Shown: positions 44,231 through 52,335 of the stretch, one piece after another
Layout: every line of letters begins with the position of its first letter
Position numbering within the stretch: the stretch's first letter is position 1
From: Candidatus Enterococcus moelleringii
GTDB lineage: Bacteria; Bacillota; Bacilli; Lactobacillales; Enterococcaceae
Length of the DNA: 64,000 nt
Assembly: GCF_017377575.1 (NCBI RefSeq)
Contig: NZ_JAFREM010000025.1
Coordinates: 62,001-126,000 of the forward strand
Direction: 5' to 3'
Notes under the pieces: generated by a model
What the model saw: the letters and a program-made list of their open reading frames with translations, nothing else
Databases searched by the model: none
Told to the model about the DNA's origin: nothing
Program-made: the position numbers and the translations under genes

Positions 44231-46156
44231 TTAGCTTTTTTGATACAGCAGCAAGCCGGTCAAGTTTTCGATCTGTTCTTCGATACTTAACCCGACAGTT
44301 GTATCCTTGATCAGGATACGGGTTAATTCTTGGTCGATTACCTTTTTCAAGGAAGTTTCGTCCGTTTGTTTCTCCAAGAGGTTTTCCACTGAAGTAAAGG
44401 GTTCGTGGGTAACCAATTGAAAGCCGTAAGAGTTGTTCAATAATGAATAACCGGCAATTCCGGTGGTTTTTTGATAGGCTTTGGAAAGGCCGCCGTCAAT
44501 GACAAACAGCATGCCTTCACCTTTAATCGGTGATTCGCCGCCTTTTACCTTAACCGGTGTGTGGCCATTGATAATCCGTGAAGCAGGTGAATACAAGCCG
44601 AATTCTTCTAAAATCATTTCGCAGATTTGTCGTTTGTCTCGGAAGGAGTAGTAGCTGTTTTTCACTTCCACGTGGGTTTTCTTGTCAGCAATGAAATACC
44701 GTTCAAAGGTAGTCATGGCTGTCTTACCAAATTGCGGCGAAATTTTCCCCGTCCAGCAATACCAAATCCAGTCCGCATTGGAATTGTCGTTTTTCTTATG
44801 TGCACAGCCTAAACGAATTTGGTCTTCGAAAAATTCCAGCAAGGCTTTTCCTTCGTAAGATTTTTTGCCAACCTTTAGTGGCAGAAAATTGCCAGCATCG
44901 TCTAAGGGAATACAGCCATGGAACAAAAGATGTTGATTGTAGACTAAATACATAGAGCCTTTATCCAACAAAAAGTTCATATGCTCTTGCATCTTGGCAG
45001 ATTGCTGGAAAGAGGCCATCAGCATGTCGACTACATAGTACTCCTGCTCTGTAAGCTCGTAAGGGTCCTCCTGCAGTGTTTGGAAGCAGCTGCCCTGTAA
45101 CGGATAGGTTTCTCCCGCCAAATCGATGGTGTCCGTATTAAAATCGATCTGATCGAACAGCAAACGATCCTCCATCTCAAATTCAGGATGGCGCTTAATC
45201 AGCTGACCTTCTAGTTTGAATTGCAAAATCGACAAGGCTTGATGGACTTTCTCCAAGGTATCTAAGCTTTCGATGGAGTAGTCGGCACTGCAATTTTTTT
45301 CCTTCGGTGTAAAGACTGGATTTTTTTGGTAGTGTTCTTCAGCGTACATAAACAGCGGCCGCAGATTCAAGGCATAGGCCTGTTCAATTTCATAAAGGTA
45401 ATTGTAACGGGCCGCAATTCGCAGCAAGGTCATTAAACAAGCGCGGGATCCGCCGTAAGCACCCATCCATAAAATGTCATGGTTGCCCCACTGTACATCA
45501 ACAGATGGCTGCTGGCATAAACGATCCATAATCTTATCCGCCGCCGGCCCCCGGTCATAAATATCGCCAACCACATGCAAATGATCCAACACGAGGCGCT
45601 GAATACTGTTGCACAGAGCAACAATGAAGTGTTCTCCTTGATCCAATTCCAACAGGTGAGACAGGATTTGATCAAAGTAGTCAGCCTTGTCCCGGTAATT
45701 AGTGTCGGTATACATCAGCTCTTCAATGATGTAGGCGTATTGCTTCGGCAAGGCCTTGCGGACCTTCGAGCGAGTGTATTTAATCGCTGAATAGCTGAGT
45801 AATTCTAACAATTGGCGAATCTTCTTGCGATACCAGGATTGATCTTTATGTTCAAAGAAATGTTCGTTGTTTAATGCTTCACGGGGATAAGCGACTAAGA
45901 TGGTCAGCTTATCCTTTTCGTGAATGGTTAGGCGATCTTGAAACAAATCGCTGATTTTTTCTTTAATGTTTCCCGCTCCGGTGCGCAGGATATGGTTGAA
46001 GGCATCATACTCGCCGTGAATATCGCTGACGTATAATTCGGTCCCTTTGGGCAAGTGCATGATGGCTTCAAGATTGATCAGTTCAGTCAAGATTGCTTCT
46101 TTGGTATTGAATTCCTTTTCCAGCATCTGGTAGTACTTTTCACGGGTTGACAGCAT
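44231..46156 (-). CDS. fbp: fructose-1,6-bisphosphatase, class III
   Basis: This enzyme dephosphorylates fructose-1,6-bisphosphate in gluconeogenesis. The 641 residues match the long Firmicutes-type class III enzyme. It has a calcineurin-like metallophosphatase core: YVSDIHGEYDAF, VGDIYDRGP and VQWGNHDILWMG, and later NGHTPVKVK. ATG at 46156 follows TTGGAGG with five bases between; the frame extends four codons upstream from a TTG without a site. It is the last gene of a ccpN-PPDK regulator-fbp operon, which places its expression under gluconeogenic control. Confidence 0.94.
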   Translation of the reverse strand: MLSTREKYYQMLEKEFNTKEAILTELINLEAIMHLPKGTELYVSDIHGEYDAFNHILRTGAGNIKEKISDLFQDRLTIHEKDKLTILVAYPREALNNEHFFEHKDQSWYRKKIRQLLELLSYSAIKYTRSKVRKALPKQYAYIIEELMYTDTNYRDKADYFDQILSHLLELDQGEHFIVALCNSIQRLVLDHLHVVGDIYDRGPAADKIMDRLCQQPSVDVQWGNHDILWMGAYGGSRACLMTLLRIAARYNYLYEIEQAYALNLRPLFMYAEEHYQKNPVFTPKEKNCSADYSIESLDTLEKVHQALSILQFKLEGQLIKRHPEFEMEDRLLFDQIDFNTDTIDLAGETYPLQGSCFQTLQEDPYELTEQEYYVVDMLMASFQQSAKMQEHMNFLLDKGSMYLVYNQHLLFHGCIPLDDAGNFLPLKVGKKSYEGKALLEFFEDQIRLGCAHKKNDNSNADWIWYCWTGKISPQFGKTAMTTFERYFIADKKTHVEVKNSYYSFRDKRQICEMILEEFGLYSPASRIINGHTPVKVKGGESPIKGEGMLFVIDGGLSKAYQKTTGIAGYSLLNNSYGFQLVTHEPFTSVENLLEKQTDETSLKKVIDQELTRILIKDTTVGLSIEEQIENLTGLLLYQKS

Positions 46157-46168
46157 AAAAACCTCCAA

Positions 46169-46987
46169 TTAGACTGACAAATGGCTATCCATGTGTTCAG
46201 CAATCAACGTAGCTGCTTCTTCAATGGATTTATTAGTAACATCAAGGGAGAAGGCGCCTAAGTCATCGAAGACCTCTAAGGCATACTTCAATTCGTCCTT
46301 AATCCGTTTAATGTCAGCGTAACGAGAATTTTCCTGTAAGCCCAACGAATGCAGGCGACTAGTACGAATTTTTTGTTGGGTTTCCGGTTCGATAATTAAG
46401 CCCACTAATTTTTCCTTTGGTACTTGCTTAAGCTGCTCCGGCAACGGTACTTCTGGAATTAAAGGTAAATTGGCTACCTTATAACGACTATTTGCCAAGT
46501 ACATACTTAATGGTGTTTTTGAGGTACGAGAAATCCCCAATAACACGATATCAGCTTCTAAAAAGCCTTTAGGGTCTTTGCCATCGTCGTATTTAACAGC
46601 AAACTCAATTGCGGCTACTCGGTTGAAATATTCCTGATTCAGCTTATGAACGGTACCAGCTTCCTGCAGCGGGGAAACGCCGGTTTTTTGATGGACAATC
46701 TCCATGAAAGGACACATTAAATCGATGTACTGCAATCCCGTCCGATTGCTGAAATCAGATACTATTTCGGTTAAGTTGCTGCTGACCAAAGTAGTTACCA
46801 CGATGGCACCATCCTTTAAAGCATCGCTTAAAATCCCTTTCAGCTCCTCTTCATCCTTCATAAAAGGGAAACGGTAGGACATATCAAATTCAACTGATGG
46901 GAATTGGGCGGCAACGGCATTTACCAGCTTTAAAGAAGTTTCTCCGACGGCATCTGAGATCATATACAATGGCACAGTTTTTTTCAT
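46169..46987 (-). CDS. pyruvate,phosphate dikinase regulatory protein (YqfL-like)
   Basis: This 272-residue DUF299 kinase/pyrophosphorylase has the P-loop-like GISRTSKTP at 151-159 and FAVKYDDGKDPKGFLEADIV upstream of it. It lies between ccpN and fbp in one operon, the same order (ccpN-yqfL) as in Bacillus, where YqfL acts with CcpN in gluconeogenic carbon flow. A second copy is at 17720-18580. The natural target is PPDK; no such gene is in the window. Confidence 0.9.
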   Translation of the reverse strand: MKKTVPLYMISDAVGETSLKLVNAVAAQFPSVEFDMSYRFPFMKDEEELKGILSDALKDGAIVVTTLVSSNLTEIVSDFSNRTGLQYIDLMCPFMEIVHQKTGVSPLQEAGTVHKLNQEYFNRVAAIEFAVKYDDGKDPKGFLEADIVLLGISRTSKTPLSMYLANSRYKVANLPLIPEVPLPEQLKQVPKEKLVGLIIEPETQQKIRTSRLHSLGLQENSRYADIKRIKDELKYALEVFDDLGAFSLDVTNKSIEEAATLIAEHMDSHLSV

Positions 46988-47001
46988 TATTAATTACTCT
47001 C

Positions 47002-47631
47002 CTATCGATTAGTTTCTGTTTGTTTGGCTTGCTGCATAATGTAGTTAAAGATACGGGATTTGGTAATTTTTCCGATGATCTTTTTCGGATCGTCATCGCT
47101 GACAACGGGCAGTGAATCAACTTGGTAATCTAGTAAAACAGCGCCTGCTTCTAAGACGGTGAAATCTTTCGTGCAGGTGCGAATATGCGGTGCTCGGGTC
47201 ATGACGACTGCTACTGGTGTATTTTGCAAGTTGCTGTTTAAGGCGGCCCGCAGTAAATCTTTTCTGGATAATAGCCCTACCAAATGCTGTTCTTTGTCGG
47301 TCACGTAGATAGAGCCCACGTCATACATGAACATATTGGTAATGGCATCGTGAATCGATGTGTCCTGGGGAGTCAGTAAAGGCGACAGCATAATATCACC
47401 AACTTTTACTGAAAAAATTTTATCAAATAGAAATTGTTCAATCCCCACGCCGGTATAGGTATACCCGACTTTCGGGCTGGCTTCCAGCATACCAGCCATC
47501 GTTAGAAAAGAAAGATCTGTGCGCAGTGTAGCATGGGAAATCCCCAAGTGCTCAGCGATCTTTTCTCCGCTTAACGGCTGGTCTTTTTTGACAATTTCGA
47601 TGATTTTCTCTTGCCGTTCTGATAGCTTCAT
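47002..47631 (-). CDS. ccpN: CcpN-type transcriptional repressor with CBS domains
   Basis: This 209-residue protein has an N-terminal helix-turn-helix (LSGEKIAEHLGISHATLRTDLSFLTMAGML) followed by two CBS domains (about 75-200) that sense nucleotides. CcpN represses gluconeogenic genes in the presence of glucose in Bacillus. Here it heads an operon with a PPDK regulator and fbp, consistent with that role. The start follows AGGAGGAAC. A promoter reading TTGTTT and TATAAT lies just upstream on the minus strand. Confidence 0.92.
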   Translation of the reverse strand: MKLSERQEKIIEIVKKDQPLSGEKIAEHLGISHATLRTDLSFLTMAGMLEASPKVGYTYTGVGIEQFLFDKIFSVKVGDIMLSPLLTPQDTSIHDAITNMFMYDVGSIYVTDKEQHLVGLLSRKDLLRAALNSNLQNTPVAVVMTRAPHIRTCTKDFTVLEAGAVLLDYQVDSLPVVSDDDPKKIIGKITKSRIFNYIMQQAKQTETNR

Positions 47632-47672
47632 AAGTTCCTCCTATAATGCTGTGATTCATTCGTACATCAAAT

Positions 47673-47700
47673 ATTATACACCTATTGGATATATAAACAA
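47673..47700 (-). promoter_or_regulatory. promoter of the ccpN operon
   Basis: On the minus strand TTGTTT and a perfect TATAAT are 16 bases apart, about 40 bases upstream of the ccpN start codon. Confidence 0.6.
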
Positions 47701-47753
47701 CATAAATAGCTGAATAAACGCATATTTATTTTTTTATCAATGAGACGAAATCT

Positions 47754-47782
47754 TTTACGAATAAACCCAGAAGCGTTATACT
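47754..47782 (+). promoter_or_regulatory. promoter of the tRNA-Glu gene
   Basis: TTTACG and TATACT are separated by exactly 17 bases; the tRNA begins 14 bases after the -10 box. Confidence 0.7.
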
Positions 47783-47796
47783 ACTTTTTGTTAAAC

Positions 47797-47868
47797 AGCC
47801 TGTTGGTCAAGGGGTCAAGACGCCGCGTTCTCAGCGCGGAATCACGGGTTCAAATCCCGTACAGGTTA
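47797..47868 (+). tRNA. tRNA-Glu, anticodon CUC
   Basis: A 72-base cloverleaf is visible. The acceptor stem is AGCCTGT / ACAGGTT (one G.U), the D arm is GTC...GAC, the anticodon stem CCGCG / CGCGG encloses loop TTCTCAG with anticodon CTC, and the T arm is ACGGG-TTCAAAT-CCCGT. The 3' CCA is not encoded. Overall similarity is to tRNA-Glu. It is monocistronic, with its own promoter and terminator, so it is not part of an rRNA or tRNA cluster. The CUC isoacceptor is dispensable in most Lactobacillales, where UUC reads both codons. Confidence 0.92.
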
Positions 47869-47881
47869 TAAAAAATCAAGT

Positions 47882-47921
47882 TTGCCGTATCAGTCTTCGT
47901 TGATTGGTGCGGCAATTTTTT
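47882..47921 (+). terminator. terminator of the tRNA-Glu gene
   Basis: TTGCCGTATCAGTC pairs along 14 positions with GATTGGTGCGGCAA (four G.U pairs) around a TTCG loop, followed by six T residues. Confidence 0.9.
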
Positions 47922-48051
47922 GTCCGTGAATAGAAATATGGCCAGTGTCATTCGAAAGGGTGGAGTAAATTCGATCCAGCAAAAGTCAATATTTTCCAAG
48001 CAAAATATCGTATACTCTTTATATAATGAGGAAAAGACAGGAGGCTGGTTC

Positions 48052-48894
48052 ATGGCACAAGCGAAAAAGGAGATTTGCTACGATCCTCAGCTGCAGATAG
48101 AAGCCTACACATTCACTGGCGTTTCGCAAAATTTCCCCAATCATTTCCATGATTATTATGTAATTGGTCTAGTCGAAGCAGGAGATCGTCGTCTAGTGGT
48201 GAATCAACAGGAGTATACCATCGAACCGGGGGATCTTTTGACCTTTAATCCATACGATAAGCACAGCTGTGAAGAACTTGCAGCCAGTCGTTTGACTTAT
48301 CGCTGTTTTAACATTCAAAAAGAAAAAATGCAGCAAATTATGCGAGAAATTGGCGCAGAGGAGGAACTGCCTCACTTTTTAGCACCGGTTCAAAAGCAAG
48401 CGTCCAACAGCGAAGCTTTTATCAATCTTCATCAACTAGTGATGGCTGAGCAGAATGATCATGAGAAGGAAGCCCTGTTTTATCTTCTGATGGAAGAGCT
48501 GTTACAGAATTTTACTTCCATGAATCGTGTAACTGCTCCGGCTGCTAAGCAAGAAGTGGAGGCGGTTTGCAGGTATTTGGAGGAGCACTATGGGGAGAAG
48601 ATTACCTTGGATCAACTCAGTGAAATTGCCCATTTGAACAAGCATTCACTGGTGCGGAATTTTACTCGCTATAAAGGGATTACACCATATCGCTATTTGG
48701 AAACGTTGCGAATCGATCAGGCTAAAAAATTGTTGGAGCAGGGGGAAAGCTTATTGTCAGCGGCCCAACAAACCGGTTTTTATGATCAGAGTCATTTCAC
48801 GAATTATTTTAATCGCTTAATCGGGTTAACGCCTAGCCAGTATCAATCGATCTTTTTAAAAATGAAGGATAGTGAGGAACAGCATGAAAAATGA
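48052..48894 (+). CDS. AraC-family transcriptional regulator
   Basis: This 280-residue regulator has an N-terminal cupin-like sensor domain (VSQNFPNHFHDYYVIGLVEAG, then EPGDLLTFNPYDKHSC) and a C-terminal double helix-turn-helix (ITLDQLSEIAHLNKHSLVRNF and AAQQTGFYDQSHFTNYFNRLIGLTPSQY). The ATG at 48052 follows a strong CAGGAGG; the longer frame from 47920 begins inside the tRNA terminator. A TATAAT box lies at 48022-48027. It overlaps and is probably co-transcribed with the DUF2000 gene downstream. The ligand is unknown. Confidence 0.9.
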   Translation: MAQAKKEICYDPQLQIEAYTFTGVSQNFPNHFHDYYVIGLVEAGDRRLVVNQQEYTIEPGDLLTFNPYDKHSCEELAASRLTYRCFNIQKEKMQQIMREIGAEEELPHFLAPVQKQASNSEAFINLHQLVMAEQNDHEKEALFYLLMEELLQNFTSMNRVTAPAAKQEVEAVCRYLEEHYGEKITLDQLSEIAHLNKHSLVRNFTRYKGITPYRYLETLRIDQAKKLLEQGESLLSAAQQTGFYDQSHFTNYFNRLIGLTPSQYQSIFLKMKDSEEQHEK

Positions 48895-49306
48895 AGAATT
48901 AAAATGTGTCATGGTGGTAGATGAAGACATGCCTTTAGGAATCATCGCCAACAGCACGGCCGTCATGGGAGTCACGATTGGGAAATTATTTCCTGAGGTA
49001 GTCGGCCAAAATGTGGTGGATCAAACCGGCTGTGAGCATCAAGGGATTATTGAGTTTCCGATTCCGATCTTAAAGGGGAAAGCTGAGTTCTTACGGGAGC
49101 TGAAGGGTCGGCTGGAGGAACCCAAATTTGAAAAGGTAACGGTGGTGGATTTCTTTGATGCGGCTCAAAGCTGCAAGACCTACGAAGAATACATCGAAAA
49201 GATGAAGGAAATCCCGGAATCGGCATTGCAGTATTTTGGTTTGGCGTTTTTTGGTCCGAAGAAGCAAGTTAATCAGTTAACCGGCAGCATGCCGTTATTA
49301 AGATAG
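48884..49306 (+). CDS. DUF2000 domain protein
   Basis: This 140-residue protein matches the DUF2000 family: an N-terminal CVMVVDEDMPLGIIANSTAVMGVTIG and a C-terminal region ending YFGLAFFGPKKQVNQLTGSMPLL. Members often lie next to AraC regulators; no biochemical function is established. It starts 11 bases inside the end of the AraC gene, at an ATG following GTGAGGA, and is closed by a terminator. Confidence 0.85.
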   Translation: MKNEELKCVMVVDEDMPLGIIANSTAVMGVTIGKLFPEVVGQNVVDQTGCEHQGIIEFPIPILKGKAEFLRELKGRLEEPKFEKVTVVDFFDAAQSCKTYEEYIEKMKEIPESALQYFGLAFFGPKKQVNQLTGSMPLLR

Positions 49307-49313
49307 TTCAACT

Positions 49314-49343
49314 CTGGAAGACGAAATGTTTTCCAGTTTTTTT
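49314..49343 (+). terminator. terminator of the AraC-DUF2000 operon
   Basis: CTGGAAGAC pairs with GTTTTCCAG (one wobble), followed by seven T residues. Confidence 0.85.
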
Positions 49344-49385
49344 GTCTGGATTTGCAACCAGTTAGTTTGCGAAGATTTTCCAAAC

Positions 49386-49413
49386 AAAAAAACCTAGCTG
49401 CTAAGCTAGGTTT
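49386..49413 (-). terminator. terminator of yidC
   Basis: On the minus strand AAACCTAGCT / AGCTAGGTTT is a perfect 10-bp stem followed by a T run. Confidence 0.87.
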
Positions 49414-49418
49414 CAGCG

Positions 49419-50342
49419 TTATTTACGTTTTTGTTTACCGGCATTGCGTCCGCCCTGTGAATTTTTCGGTTGGTTGACAGCCTTTGGTTTCACCGGTTCG
49501 GCTTTTTTCATGGTACGCGGAGTAACCACTTGTTTTGGCGGGTTCTTCGCTAAATCTTCTTTGATCTTGGCTTTAATTCTTGGTCGCATTACCACATTGG
49601 TGATAAAGGTTTGGATACAACTAAAGATCCCACCGACTACCCAGTAAAGTCCGACACCAGCTGGTGAGCTGAAGGTCATGAAGACGATCATTAATGGAGA
49701 AGCGATCATCATACTGCGCATGGTTTTCTTTTGTTCTTCCGGCACACCAATTAATGAAATGTAGCTTTGCAGCAAGTAGGCAATCCCTACAAATACTACC
49801 AGAACATAGCTTGGGCTCGCCAAGTCAATTCCCATAAAGGTTGAATCTTGAATCCCTGTTGAAAAACGGGCTGTATAATACAGAGCTGAGAAGATCGGCA
49901 TTTGGATCAACAGCGGCAGACAGCCGAGGCCGCCCATCATGCTGACATTGTTCTCTTTGTAGACAGCTGACATTTCTCTTTGCGCTTCCATTTGTTCCTC
50001 AGGAGTAGCAGCTTCTTTTAATTTCGCTTGGGCTGCATCCACTTGAGGCTTGATGGCTTGCATTTTTTCAGTTTGAATCAAGGATTTCTTCGATTGGTTG
50101 ATTCCTAAAGGCATGATAATCAGACGTACGATAATGGTTAACACGATAATCGCTAAGCCGTAAGACCAGTCAAAGCTTTGAACCATCCATTCTAAGAAAC
50201 CTTCTAACGGAACGACTAAGAAACGATAGACGATCCCAGTGGTATCCGGCTGTCCATCTTTGCCCATACGAACACAACCTGATAAAAACACAACAAGGCT
50301 TAGGAGACCGGTTCCTAGAAGCCATTTTTTCATTTTATTCAT
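49419..50342 (-). CDS. yidC: membrane protein insertase YidC (Oxa1 family, lipoprotein type)
   Basis: This 307-residue insertase helps integrate membrane proteins with or without Sec. A lipoprotein signal ends LVVFLSGC, with Cys22 as the lipidated residue. The YidC core follows, with MPLGINQSKKSLIQTEKMQAIKPQ, GGLGCLPLLIQMPIF and VGLYWVVGGIFSCIQTF. The C-terminus is a basic, Lys/Arg-rich tail ending KQKRK, which suggests the ribosome-binding YidC2-like type. It lies downstream of acyP on the minus strand, a common Firmicutes order. Confidence 0.93.
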   Translation of the reverse strand: MNKMKKWLLGTGLLSLVVFLSGCVRMGKDGQPDTTGIVYRFLVVPLEGFLEWMVQSFDWSYGLAIIVLTIIVRLIIMPLGINQSKKSLIQTEKMQAIKPQVDAAQAKLKEAATPEEQMEAQREMSAVYKENNVSMMGGLGCLPLLIQMPIFSALYYTARFSTGIQDSTFMGIDLASPSYVLVVFVGIAYLLQSYISLIGVPEEQKKTMRSMMIASPLMIVFMTFSSPAGVGLYWVVGGIFSCIQTFITNVVMRPRIKAKIKEDLAKNPPKQVVTPRTMKKAEPVKPKAVNQPKNSQGGRNAGKQKRK

Positions 50343-50446
50343 TTAATTCTTCCTCTGCTAATTAAATTTCACACAGGAAATACTATACTAAAGATCGCAA
50401 CCCTTTTCAATTGAATTTCAAAAAAAGCCGATGTTTCAACGGTTTC

Positions 50447-50719
50447 TTAATAGATTACCTGAAACTTTTTACGGTCTTGAATCGAAGAATCTTCATATTG
50501 TTCCAGTTGATCCACGCGGGCAAATGAGTTAGGCGGCTGTTTGATCTTTTCTAAAAAGGCTGCCATTTGTTCCTCAGTTCCGATGGCTTCAATGGTGACA
50601 CTGCCGTTGTCCTCGTTTTTTACGGTTCCGGTAATCCCGATTTCTTGGGCTAATAGCTGAGTGGTGTAACGAAAGCCCACGCCTTGTACGCGGCCGGTTA
50701 CGTTAATATGCATTTTCAT
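50447..50719 (-). CDS. acyP: acylphosphatase
   Basis: This 90-residue enzyme hydrolyses acyl phosphates. It has the family signature TGRVQGVGFRYTTQ, including the catalytic Arg, and GTVKNEDNGSVTIEAIGTEEQM. Length is standard. It is transcribed toward yidC and divergent from the RNA methyltransferase gene. The start ATG follows GGGGGAAT. Confidence 0.93.
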   Translation of the reverse strand: MKMHINVTGRVQGVGFRYTTQLLAQEIGITGTVKNEDNGSVTIEAIGTEEQMAAFLEKIKQPPNSFARVDQLEQYEDSSIQDRKKFQVIY

Positions 50720-50808
50720 GGTTCGATTCCCCCTTTTTTACTATCATAACCAGTTTTTGTGGCTGAGACAAGAAATCGCGTGCTATAATGCCAAAGAGGT
50801 GACGCAAG

Positions 50809-51576
50809 TTGAAAGAAATTCAATCAATCAAAAATCCATTAATTAAAGAAACCAAAAAGCTGCAGCAAAAAAAATACCGGACCCAAACCGGGACCTATTT
50901 GCTGGAAGGCTTTCATTTAGTTCAAGAAGCAGTCAATGCGGGGGCAGACGTTCAAGAAATTTTTGTGAATCAGCGGGGACAAAACGAGTGGGCGACCTGG
51001 CTGGAGGAGCATTTTCCTGATTACTACTTAGTGAGTGATGAAATTTTAAAAACACTGGCTGACCAACCAGCTCCGCAAGGAATGGTAGCGGTGGTGGCAA
51101 TAACTGAGACGGCGGTTGAAAACTTTGAGGGTGCCTGGCTGCTTTTGGATCAGGTGCAGGATCCAGGAAATGTTGGGACAATGATTCGCACTGCTGATGC
51201 GGCTGGTTTTAGGGGCGTTGTGTTGGGAGAAGGCACAGTGGATTTGTATAATCCGAAGACCTTGCGCAGTACCCAGGGCAGTCATTTTCATCTTACAGTA
51301 GTGGGTGGAAAGCTGGAGGAGCTGATTCCACAGCTTCAATCCCAACAAATTCCGGTGTACGGCACAGCCTTAGATGAGCAGGCGAAAAACTATCGGACTG
51401 TTGAAGCGCTGGAGTATTTTGCCTTAATTATGGGAAATGAAGGACAAGGGATGCGACCGGAAATTTTGGAAATGACGGATGCTAATCTGTACATTCCGAT
51501 TAAAGGCAAGGCGGAATCATTGAACGTGGCGGTGGCTGCCGGAGTCCTAATGTTTAAGATGGTAAAGGAAGTTTGA
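50809..51576 (+). CDS. TrmH/SpoU-family RNA methyltransferase
   Basis: This 255-residue SPOUT enzyme transfers a methyl group from SAM to a ribose 2'-OH of RNA. Motif 1 is LLLDQVQDPGNVGTMIRTADAAGF, motif 2 is ALIMGNEGQGMRPEIL and motif 3 is IPIKGKAESLNVAVAAGVLMF. The N-terminal substrate-binding domain starts IQSIKNPLIKETKKLQQKKYR. The target is probably 23S rRNA, but it cannot be read from sequence. The start is a TTG after AGAGGTGA. Confidence 0.9.
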   Translation: MKEIQSIKNPLIKETKKLQQKKYRTQTGTYLLEGFHLVQEAVNAGADVQEIFVNQRGQNEWATWLEEHFPDYYLVSDEILKTLADQPAPQGMVAVVAITETAVENFEGAWLLLDQVQDPGNVGTMIRTADAAGFRGVVLGEGTVDLYNPKTLRSTQGSHFHLTVVGGKLEELIPQLQSQQIPVYGTALDEQAKNYRTVEALEYFALIMGNEGQGMRPEILEMTDANLYIPIKGKAESLNVAVAAGVLMFKMVKEV

Positions 51577-51700
51577 AGAAATGATTGCGCTTATTAAGGT
51601 TCCTTTAAAGTTAAGTGAGGGCTAGGTGAATCTCTATATTCTTGTATGAAAGCGTGCTATACTACAAGGCAGATACGAAAGAAAAGGGGCTTTGCATCAT

Positions 51701-52192
51701 ATGAATTGGCAAGACGATAAAGAGTATATGTCCTACGTTGAAGACCTGCTAGCTACCGAAGAAGTACAAAAATTGGCAAATTACATCCAACACATGAATT
51801 CGACACGCCTGGAACACTCAATCAGTGTTTCTTATAATAGCTATAAAATCGCAAAACGTTTAAATGGCGACGCTAGAGCAACTGCTCGCGCGGGACTATT
51901 GCACGATTTGTTTTACTATGATTGGCATACAACGAAATTTGATGAAGGCTCTCATGCCTACATGCACCCACGCATCGCCGTGAAAAATGCAGAAAAGATT
52001 ACTGAGCTGTCTGCTTTGGAACGCGACATCATCATTAAACATATGTGGGGCGCAACCATTACACCTCCTCGCTACAAAGAAGGCTATATTGTAACGATGG
52101 TAGATAAGTATTGCGCGATCAAAGAAGCAGCGGCACCGTTCTCTGCGAAAGTAACTAATTACAAAAAGCGTCTTAAAAGAGAAACTATCTAA
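51701..52192 (+). CDS. HD domain protein
   Basis: This 163-residue protein has an HD phosphohydrolase domain with RLEHSISVSYNSYKIAKRL, GLLHDLFYYDW, HAYMHPRIA and DIIIKHMWGAT; the paired His/Asp ligands are intact. It resembles a small Firmicutes family of unknown substrate. The ATG at 51701 is chosen; a TTG at 51692 is in frame and closer to the AAAGGGG site, so the start is uncertain by three codons. It is monocistronic with a compact terminator. Confidence 0.83.
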   Translation: MNWQDDKEYMSYVEDLLATEEVQKLANYIQHMNSTRLEHSISVSYNSYKIAKRLNGDARATARAGLLHDLFYYDWHTTKFDEGSHAYMHPRIAVKNAEKITELSALERDIIIKHMWGATITPPRYKEGYIVTMVDKYCAIKEAAAPFSAKVTNYKKRLKRETI

Positions 52193-52220
52193 AAGAGCCG
52201 ATTTCGGCTCTTTTTATTTT
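52191..52220 (+). terminator. terminator of the HD-domain gene
   Basis: AAAAGAGCCG pairs with CGGCTCTTTT, and TTTTATTTT follows directly after the stop codon. Confidence 0.9.
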
Positions 52221-52240
52221 GCTTAAAACGAGTTTAATAG

Positions 52241-52270
52241 TTGACTCTTTGTTAGGAAAACGGATACAAT
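52241..52270 (+). promoter_or_regulatory. promoter of the YitT-like gene
   Basis: TTGACT and TACAAT are 18 bases apart, 65 bases upstream of the start codon. Confidence 0.6.
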
Positions 52271-52335
52271 TGGGAAGGTAGAATTTAACGAACAGTAGCG
52301 ATACATAAAAAAGCGGATAGTGAGGAAGATAAGAT

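Noticed and set aside
47920-48051. Longer N-terminus of the AraC regulator
   Set aside because: The extra 44 codons begin inside the tRNA terminator and contain the promoter; the ATG at 48052 has a strong ribosome site.
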